Assembly (NCBI GenBank): GCA_017454585.1
Contig: JAFTCU010000191.1
Location: forward strand, 1 to 8,599
Length of the DNA stretch: 8,599 nt
Direction: 5' to 3'
Source: Thermoguttaceae bacterium
GTDB lineage: Bacteria; Planctomycetota; Planctomycetia; Pirellulales; Thermoguttaceae
Positions 5,723 through 8,599 of the stretch are shown here, piece by piece; the first letter of the stretch is position 1; the number at the start of each line of letters is the position of its first letter. Made by a program: the position numbers and the translations under genes. The notes below the pieces were generated by a model. The model saw only the letters and a program-made list of their open reading frames with translations, did no database searches and was not told the origin of the DNA.

Positions 5723-8062
5723 ATGAAAAAGACCTTCAGAATAATCGTCTCAGAAATTCTGGCGATTCTCTTCGGAATGGCGATTTGTACCGCTCAGGCC
5801 CAAATGATGGGTGTTCCGACAGACCGTGGAGGATGTCCAATTTACGCGAATCAGGAAGGGTATTACGGCCTGAACGGCGGCTGCGCCAGCGGAAACTGCG
5901 GAAACCATGCCGTGGGGCCGATGGTCGCCGGTGGTTACGCTGGAATGGCGGCGCCTTGTGGTGCGCCTTGTGGTGCGCCTTGTGAGATGCCTTGCGAGGC
6001 TTCCTGTCCTCCGGTTTATCCGGTCAGCTGCGGTCCGTGCTTTCCGTGCGGTGGCTGCGGCGGTGGACTTTTGGGCAGAATCTGGAACGGCCAGAACTAT
6101 TGGCAAGGTCCCGGCTGCAGTGAACGCGTGATTGACGAACTGCGCAAGAGCTGGTATCCCTGCGCGTGCTGCGACGTTACAGGTGAACCGTGCTGCAGCG
6201 CCAACACGATCGGCTCCGGTTTACGCAGCAGCCAGATCGTTACGGGTGCCCCGGTGAAAATGAACGCTGGCCAGCCTGAAAAGGGCTTTTATACTGCTCC
6301 GTCACCGTACTGTGGGTCCCAGGTCCCGTTCCAGGGTGCGACCCCGGTGCCGGCCCAGGGTGGGTGCAAATCCTGTCAGGGCGGCATGAACTTTACGGCC
6401 GTTCAGCCTCAGCCGACTCAGCAGATCGTTTATGGTCAGCAGACCTACGCTCAGCCGGCTCAGCAGACCTACGCTCAGCCGGCTCAGCAGACCTACGCTC
6501 AGCCGGCTCTTAAACCCTATCCCCAGTCGGCTCAACAGACTTATGTTCAGCCGGTCCAGTACCAGGAACCCGTTCGCGAAACGTCGAAATTCCGGAGTTC
6601 CGGCGCGCTTCACTATCGTGCCAATTACACGCCTTCAAGCGAAGTTCCGGGTTATCTGAAAGCCCAGATGAACGCGGAAAAAGAGGGTATTGGGTTTGAA
6701 ACGGCGAAAGCTGCCCGTACGCAGGATACCCAAAGCGCCTGGCGTCCGGTGAGTTACAATCAGGTTTCCGATTCAGTGGAAACGGTTATGACTCCGGCTC
6801 CCCGCGTGGAAGGTTCCGTTTTGGCAGCCCCTCCGGTTCAGACGGATGCGATGGTTTATCCGGCAGGTGTTCCGATGGGAGACTGTGGCGTCCCGTGTAG
6901 TGATTGTGGTGTTCCCTGCGGCGATTGCTGCGCTCCTTGTGGAGGCTGTGGCCCTTGCTGGGGTCCCTGGGGTGGATGCGGGCGTTACGGCGGAATGTGG
7001 CCGGGACTTATCCCGCTGGCAGGTGACGCGGTGCGATTCACTGGCCGCGTGGCGTATCGTACAGGTCGTGCCGCCGTGGTTGGTACGGGACTGGTGGCTT
7101 GGGGTGGTCTGCGGACGGTCGGAGCCGTTTTCTGGAATCCGAACGTCATGGGCCCCATCGTTCCGGGTCCCGGAGTTCCGGTTGCGGCTGCCGCGCCGAT
7201 CGATCCGGTTTATGCCGAAAACGACATGTACCTGAACGCCTCCAGCGCTTCGGGACATCCTGCGGCACTTCAGGCGTCCAACCTTTATGAGAATCAGTAC
7301 TACCCGCAAAACTACTCGGTGATTTCCGACACGGTCGTCTCTCCGGCGGTCCCGGGTGTTCCGGCGGCAGTACCGGCAAATACCGTGGTCGCGACTCCCG
7401 CTTCGGCTACACCCTCCGCCAGCCTTTTGAGTTACCAGACCCAGCGTGTGATGCTGGAGGATGGAACGGAAGTGATTCTGGAACATGACGCAATGACACC
7501 ACAGAACCGCGCGCTCAACTCCTCCGTCCAGTATATGGCCTCGAATAACTCCACGACTCCGGCCCTTTCGGCTCCGGCTCCGGGAGTGATTCCTGTAAGT
7601 ATGAACGCACCGGTCGCCTCAAACGTTTCGATGAAACAGGCAGACACGTCAAACGCAATGCCCGTTCAGACGGTTCCGGCTGAAATGTACCCGATCGTCG
7701 CCAGCGAGCAGCCGCAAATTCAGCTTGCTCCGGGTGAAGTGCTGGTTTCCCAGCAGGATTACATTCTGGAACCGGCCGGAACGCCAAGTGCCGCGGAGCC
7801 GAATGGACTCGTGCCCGTGGAAGAAAACGTTCCGCTGGAAAAGATTCAGCCGAATGAAGAAAACGTTCCCGCCACTGAACCGGTTCGTGACGCCAAAGTG
7901 ACGAAAGTTTCCTTCGAGCAGCCCGTTCCCAAGCCTGAAGTTTCCATCATTCCGGCTTCTGTGCCGTCGGAAGAACGGGAAACGGAATCCGGTTGGAAAG
8001 TCCGTGTGACCTCGGGAAGTGATTCCCTTCTGGGACTCAAATCCGCTACGCCGATGAAGTGA
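5723..8062 (+). CDS. Secreted cysteine- and proline-rich repeat protein, candidate cell-envelope protein
   Basis: The 779-residue protein starts at an ATG with AAGGA 7 bases upstream. A signal peptide covers residues 1-26 (MKKTFRIIVSEI, hydrophobic core, likely cut after AQA); no lipobox is seen. The mature part has 31 cysteines, all before residue 420. They include a CGAP-type array with Cys every fourth residue (79-95), CGPCFPCGGC (103-112), a middle group (132-158) and CGVPCSDCGVPCGDCC followed by more (388-419). Residues 239-278 are five 8-residue QQTYAQPA-type repeats. Residues 421-475 are Gly/hydrophobic (GRVAYRTGRAAVVGTG). The rest, about 480-779, is rich in Pro, Ala, Val and Ser, with two EENVP motifs and no cysteine. 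No enzyme domain is recognised. Planctomycete envelopes are known for cystine- and proline-rich proteins, so a disulfide-crosslinked surface role is likely but inferred. Confidence 0.88.
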   Translation: MKKTFRIIVSEILAILFGMAICTAQAQMMGVPTDRGGCPIYANQEGYYGLNGGCASGNCGNHAVGPMVAGGYAGMAAPCGAPCGAPCEMPCEASCPPVYPVSCGPCFPCGGCGGGLLGRIWNGQNYWQGPGCSERVIDELRKSWYPCACCDVTGEPCCSANTIGSGLRSSQIVTGAPVKMNAGQPEKGFYTAPSPYCGSQVPFQGATPVPAQGGCKSCQGGMNFTAVQPQPTQQIVYGQQTYAQPAQQTYAQPAQQTYAQPALKPYPQSAQQTYVQPVQYQEPVRETSKFRSSGALHYRANYTPSSEVPGYLKAQMNAEKEGIGFETAKAARTQDTQSAWRPVSYNQVSDSVETVMTPAPRVEGSVLAAPPVQTDAMVYPAGVPMGDCGVPCSDCGVPCGDCCAPCGGCGPCWGPWGGCGRYGGMWPGLIPLAGDAVRFTGRVAYRTGRAAVVGTGLVAWGGLRTVGAVFWNPNVMGPIVPGPGVPVAAAAPIDPVYAENDMYLNASSASGHPAALQASNLYENQYYPQNYSVISDTVVSPAVPGVPAAVPANTVVATPASATPSASLLSYQTQRVMLEDGTEVILEHDAMTPQNRALNSSVQYMASNNSTTPALSAPAPGVIPVSMNAPVASNVSMKQADTSNAMPVQTVPAEMYPIVASEQPQIQLAPGEVLVSQQDYILEPAGTPSAAEPNGLVPVEENVPLEKIQPNEENVPATEPVRDAKVTKVSFEQPVPKPEVSIIPASVPSEERETESGWKVRVTSGSDSLLGLKSATPMK
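5954..6001 (+). repeat. 12-bp tandem repeat coding the CGAP array
   Basis: Four 12-base units start at 5954, 5966, 5978 and 5990. The first two are identical (CCTTGTGGTGCG) and the last two have diverged. They give Cys every fourth residue (79, 83, 87, 91) in the cysteine-rich protein. Repeat expansion by slippage is likely. Confidence 0.75.
6437..6556 (+). repeat. 24-bp tandem repeat, five units, within the cysteine-rich protein gene
   Basis: Units of 24 bases begin at 6437, 6461, 6485, 6509 and 6533. The first three are identical at the nucleotide level, each coding QQTYAQPA; the fourth codes LKPYPQSA and the fifth QQTYVQPV. Identity including silent positions points to recent duplication, so copy number may vary between strains. 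Confidence 0.92.
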
Positions 8063-8086
8063 TCAGGAGGTTAATTTAAAGCGCAA

Positions 8087-8119
8087 GGGGACGATGTTTC
8101 GGCATCGCCCCCTCTTTTT
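8087..8119 (+). terminator. Rho-independent terminator of the cysteine-rich protein gene
   Basis: GGGGACGATG (8087-8096), loop TTTCGG and CATCGCCCCC (8103-8112) form a 10-base stem with one A-C mismatch, followed by TCTTTTT. It lies 24 bases after the stop codon. On the other strand no T-tract follows, so it serves the plus strand only. Confidence 0.9.
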
Positions 8120-8128
8120 GTCTTGGGA

Positions 8129-8599
8129 TCAGAAAATCAGGATCCCCCACTTTCCGAACTTGATCGTCTCACCCGTTTCGACTTTCTTCTGAAAAAGTGT
8201 CACTGTGTCGTTTGCACTCGTTCCGAAAAGCGTAAATTCCGGCTTGGCGGCCTTTTCAAATCCCTGCGAGAGAAGAAACTCCGCAAGAGAATCCCGGTTC
8301 CGGTTTGGCATCGGTGTGACGACGTACGCCCAGCCGCTTTTCACGCATTTCGCCTCGGTCGAGTCGATCGTCGAAAGGAGGAAATTCCGGTCCTTCAGGT
8401 AGTCCGGGACCTCGTTATTGCGGTACTCGCGGTTGGTGAAGAGTTTGCAGCCGGTCTCAAACGTCGTGACGGAATCGCCGCTCTGAACGGGTTCGAACTG
8501 CGCTGCCGGCCCGGTCTGGAACGGTTTCCCGTCTTTGTTCGGGTTCAAAACCACTTTCTGGCTTGCGGGCGCGACCGACTGACCCGTCGCCTGGTTCAC
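8129..8599 (-). CDS. Protein of unknown function, C-terminal part
   Basis: The frame is open to the right edge of the window. The GTG at 8597-8599 happens to sit on the last bases and has no visible upstream context, so the gene most likely starts beyond the window. The 156 visible residues begin with a low-complexity polar stretch (about 1-45), then a compact-looking part containing FETGCKLFTNREYRNNEV, two cysteines (50 and 84), SGWAYVVTPMPNRNRDS and a hydrophobic end KWGILIF. I recognise no family and see no catalytic motif. It is convergent with the cysteine-rich protein gene, 66 bases away. Codon use and length support a real gene. Confidence 0.65.
   Translation of the reverse strand: MNQATGQSVAPASQKVVLNPNKDGKPFQTGPAAQFEPVQSGDSVTTFETGCKLFTNREYRNNEVPDYLKDRNFLLSTIDSTEAKCVKSGWAYVVTPMPNRNRDSLAEFLLSQGFEKAAKPEFTLFGTSANDTVTLFQKKVETGETIKFGKWGILIF

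Noticed and set aside
6773..7486. Minus-strand open frame of 237 codons
   Set aside because: It lies opposite the cysteine-rich protein and has a shadow-like Arg/Ser/Thr composition; the plus-strand gene has signal peptide, ribosome site and terminator.

Overview
The window looks like a chromosomal segment of a member of the Planctomycetes or a close PVC-superphylum relative. This is inference: it rests on a very cysteine- and proline-rich secreted protein with Cys-Gly-x-Pro-Cys arrays, a secreted TIM-barrel glycosidase-like protein, a PAF-acetylhydrolase-type SGNH hydrolase, single-gene transcription units and long AT-rich spacers. No rRNA, tRNA, CRISPR array, transposase or phage gene was found.

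Layout, left to right. (1) Positions 1-435 (+): the C-terminal part of an SGNH/GDSL hydrolase that begins outside the window. (2) 436-839: a convergent spacer with a GGCGGAT array and a large inverted repeat. (3) 840-2381 (-): a secreted TIM-barrel, glycosidase-like gene whose signal peptide is cut off from the mature domain by an in-frame TAA at 2313-2315; the usable open frame starts at 2249. (4) 2382-2719: a candidate promoter for that gene, then a 203-bp palindromic element with two related double hairpins, abutting the amt terminator. (5) 2720-4348 (-): an Amt-family ammonium channel with an unusual extra periplasmic segment. (6) 4349-4737: a long amt leader with a candidate promoter and a terminator-like hairpin directly behind it. 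(7) 4738-5481 (-): an orphan OmpR/PhoB-type response regulator with a good promoter. (8) 5723-8062 (+): a 779-residue secreted cysteine-rich repeat protein, followed by a strong terminator. (9) 8129-8599 (-): a partial gene of unknown function.

The genes do not form one pathway. The hydrolase and the glycosidase-like protein fit carbohydrate degradation, amt fits ammonium uptake, and the cysteine-rich protein is a candidate cell-envelope component. The regulator lies upstream of amt on the same strand and divergent from the cysteine-rich gene, so it could control either, but nothing in the sequence proves that. The best leads are the nonsense codon behind the signal peptide, the amt leader hairpins, the palindromic intergenic element and the cysteine-rich protein. 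No defence system or clearly new multi-gene system was seen.
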